From: CAXSBR01 sp964236495
Lineage (GTDB): Bacteria; Actinomycetota; Actinomycetes; Mycobacteriales; Jatrophihabitantaceae
Length of the DNA: 64,000 nt
NCBI GenBank assembly: GCA_964236495.1
Contig: CAXSBR010000012.1
Location: 24,283 to 88,282 of the forward strand
Direction of reading: 5' to 3'
Part shown: in pieces, positions 62,318-64,000 of the stretch
How the letters are laid out: each line of letters begins with the position of its first letter
Numbering within the stretch: position 1 is the first letter of the stretch
Notes under the pieces: model-generated
The model's database searches: none
Told to the model about the DNA's origin: nothing
The model's input: only the letters and a program-made list of their open reading frames with translations
Program-made: the position numbers and the translations under genes

Positions 62318-62580
62318 CCACGTCAGCTAGCGTGCGGGCGGCATGATCCGCCTGTCGGACCGGCCACCATCGACCCGGCTAGGGCCAACGGCGCGCCCAA
62401 CTCCTACAACACCGCCGACCCCGCCAGCTCGATTGCACCCCTAAAGCCAATTCCAGGCCCGTGTCATCACGACACCCACACCCTGCAGATTGTCAGTCGC
62501 GGTGGGGTCGACCCGAGAGAACCAACGAACTGGGCCCCGTACGCGCGCGGATGTCAAAGCGCTAGCTGCTACGCCGGGCC
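62318..62580. other. Gap with no recognised gene
   Basis: About 263 bases between the converging otsA and anti-sigma-like genes. I see no gene, tRNA, strong hairpin or repeat here. Confidence 0.6.
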
Positions 62581-63327
62581 CTAGTTCGGCAGCAATTCGT
62601 CGGCGGCGAACCAGGTTGAGGAGTCGCTGGGTGAGTCGGCGAGCTGTAGGCGGTCGCCTATCTGCAAGAACTGCTGTCGCGTGATCTTGCGTGAACCGCC
62701 TCCCGGCCCGGCGACATAGATCGCCACATGCCACGGCCCGCTGTCATAGAATAGGGAGCAGGTGTCATTGAACGTCGACACGTCTGGGTTGGCGGGGGAA
62801 TGGCCAGCTGCGGCCGACACGCTCACCGCAGCGCGAAGTCCACAGGTGACGTCGATCCACCCTCGTGCGTCGCCCACAGCGACCCGTGACGCACCCGCTG
62901 ACCGGCTTTGCTGGCCGGTTGCGGTGCTGACATTGATGGTGACCTCCATGCCGTACTCGGCCACGACGGCGGTGCCGTAGGACGTGGCCGGGTTCGCGTT
63001 CGAGTGGGCGTCGAGCAGCTTCAGTTGAGGCAGTGCACTGGTCAAGCGGAACGGAAGCAGACGGCCTTGTCCCGTAGCCGCGGGACGGCTGGTCGAATCG
63101 GAGGCACCGGTCGATTGACCGGTGCCTCGACGTAGGCCGGCCAGTCCGTTCGCCCCCAGCACGACGGCGACCGTGGCCCCAGCTGCAGCAATGGGCAGCA
63201 GCCACCTGCGGGGACGCCGTTCGACCGGCGACGTCGTACGAGACGATCTGACAAGTAGGTCGTCGACGGCTGGGGCCTGACTTTCCAATGACGCCAGAGC
63301 GCCACGAAGATCCTCGACAGTTCGCAT
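62581..63327 (-). CDS. Membrane protein, probable anti-sigma partner
   Basis: 248 residues from ATG 63327, with AGGAG eight bases before. A cytoplasmic N-terminus of 55 residues (RTVEDLRGALASLESQ), one transmembrane helix (WLLPIAAAGATVAVVLGANG), then a secreted domain of about 170 residues with two cysteines (VTCGLRAAV, DTCSLFYDSG). No zinc-binding anti-sigma motif (HxxxCxxC) is present. The start is one base after the sigma stop, so it is co-translated; the anti-sigma role is inferred from this layout. Confidence 0.7.
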   Translation of the reverse strand: MRTVEDLRGALASLESQAPAVDDLLVRSSRTTSPVERRPRRWLLPIAAAGATVAVVLGANGLAGLRRGTGQSTGASDSTSRPAATGQGRLLPFRLTSALPQLKLLDAHSNANPATSYGTAVVAEYGMEVTINVSTATGQQSRSAGASRVAVGDARGWIDVTCGLRAAVSVSAAAGHSPANPDVSTFNDTCSLFYDSGPWHVAIYVAGPGGGSRKITRQQFLQIGDRLQLADSPSDSSTWFAADELLPN

Positions 63328-63328
63328 G

Positions 63329-63820
63329 TTAAAGCTCCTTGACCAACGTTGGGATGGGACGCATTTCAACGCGCAGCGTGGCAAGTGCGCGTGAGGCGTG
63401 GGACCGAACAGTGCCCGGCGAGCAGCCCAGATCGGTGGCTATTTCGGGGTCGGACAACCCGGCGTAATATCGCAGCACGATCACGGTGCGTTGCTTCCGC
63501 GGAAGTTTCGCCAGCTCTGCGACAAGTACGGCTCGATCAGCGTGCTGGCTGGCGGGATCGGCTACCTGGGAATATTCAGGCACGTCAGACATCAGGATGG
63601 TGCGCTGCAGCTTGCGGCGCCACGACAGGAACTCGTTGACGATCATCCGGCGGATGTAGGCGTCGGGCTGGTCCATACCCGCGATGGCGGTCCAGCGACC
63701 GTGGGCTCGTGCCAGCACTTCTTGCATGACGTCTTCTGCCAGCCACCGGTCACCGCACAGCACTGCGGCGAACCGCGACAGCCGCGGGCCATGCACCTTC
63801 ACGAAATCCTCGAAGATCAC
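63329..63820 (-). CDS. ECF RNA polymerase sigma factor, SigE family of actinobacteria
   Basis: 163 residues from GTG 63820. Region 2: FEDFVKVHGPRLSRFAAVLC, DRWLAEDVMQEVLARAHGRW, DAYIRRMIVNEFLSWRRK. Region 4: LPRKQRTVIVLRYYAGLSDPEIATDLGCSPGTVRSHASRAL. It is close to the Streptomyces-type SigE family (not the mycobacterial SigE that reads GGAAC promoters). With the downstream membrane gene it forms a stress-response pair. About 180 bases upstream hold no clear promoter. Confidence 0.88.
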   Translation of the reverse strand: MIFEDFVKVHGPRLSRFAAVLCGDRWLAEDVMQEVLARAHGRWTAIAGMDQPDAYIRRMIVNEFLSWRRKLQRTILMSDVPEYSQVADPASQHADRAVLVAELAKLPRKQRTVIVLRYYAGLSDPEIATDLGCSPGTVRSHASRALATLRVEMRPIPTLVKEL

Positions 63821-63951
63821 CCGGCATCGCCTTCCGTCACCGTCCTGTCACCGATTACACGTCCGAGCAGCCCAATGTGTTGAGTGTTGAATCGGAAAAC
63901 TTGGTTCGGCTCGGTACGGCGTTACTTTTACGACGCCGACGACTCCTGTCC

Positions 63952-64000
63952 GTGGCCATGGCAAAGTCCCCGGTAGTGGCCGGGTTGAGGTCCCCGCTGG
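63952..64000. mobile_element. 24-bp direct repeats at the right edge, possible insertion-sequence end
   Basis: Two adjoining 24-base units at 63952 and 63976, both GTGGCC...GTCCCCG (16 of 24 bases equal); a third seems to begin at 64000. Stacked repeats of this length and CCCC-rich character occur at the ends of IS21-family elements. No transposase is inside the window. Confidence 0.35.

Overview
The window is chromosomal DNA of a high-GC actinobacterium. Coding regions are about two thirds G+C, GTG and TTG starts are frequent, and the gene order follows the Mycobacterium tuberculosis stretch from ppgK-sigA (Rv2702-Rv2703) through sigB-ideR, nrdR, the LysM gene, lexA, hflX-dapF-miaA, miaB, recX-recA, the PspA/ClgR/PgsA group, argA and ftsK to dapA and thyX (Rv2754c). 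It is not a mycobacterium. recA has no intein, RNase Y sits between recX and miaB, a coenzyme-B12-dependent ribonucleotide reductase (nrdJ) follows nrdR, and an lhr-nei pair lies beside recA. A deep-branching non-mycobacterial lineage is most likely; the genus cannot be fixed from the sequence alone.

Layout. 0-10.4 kb: end of ppgK, primary sigma factor, small zinc protein, SF2 helicase, YihY membrane protein, DUF3039/DUF3099 pair, a second sigma-70 factor behind an ECF-type promoter, a DtxR/IdeR iron regulator, and a gltD with no gltB beside it. 10.5-14.4 kb: DUF4192 protein, conserved unknown, NUDIX protein, YaaA. 14.4-21.3 kb: a tightly overlapping leftward operon (dienelactone hydrolase, HrpA, FdhD, MobA, DUF6457) in which hrpA seems to start at CTG. 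22-25.6 kb: nrdR-nrdJ, with a DnaA-box and NrdR-box-like leader. 26-27.8 kb: divergent LysM/lexA SOS pair. 27.8-39.8 kb: leftward groups miaA-dapF-hflX-tatA-PAP2 and recA-recX-rny-miaB, with a rightward DUF349 gene between them. 40-45.6 kb: lhr and nei. 45.7-53.5 kb: rimO-pgsA-cinA, clgR, pspA, argA-like acetyltransferase, ftsK. 53.5-55.2 kb: a vapBC toxin-antitoxin pair and a metallo-hydrolase, probably accessory. 55.2-58.4 kb: thyX, two kinases and dapA in one operon. 58.7-63.8 kb: YcaQ-type glycosylase, DedA, OtsA, and an ECF sigma factor with its probable anti-sigma partner. The right edge carries 24-bp repeats that look like the end of an insertion sequence.

How it fits together. Much of the window handles DNA integrity and stress: SOS control (LexA boxes at lexA, the LysM gene and recA), repair (RecA, RecX, Lhr, Nei, YcaQ-like), DNA precursors (NrdJ, NrdR, ThyX), RNA turnover and modification (RNase Y, MiaA, MiaB, RimO) and envelope stress (PspA, ClgR). 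The same GGAAC-N17-GTT promoter pattern stands in front of the sigB-like gene and pspA, with a weaker version before clgR. This suggests one ECF sigma factor, encoded elsewhere, controls all three. No phage-defence island, CRISPR array, rRNA or tRNA gene was seen.
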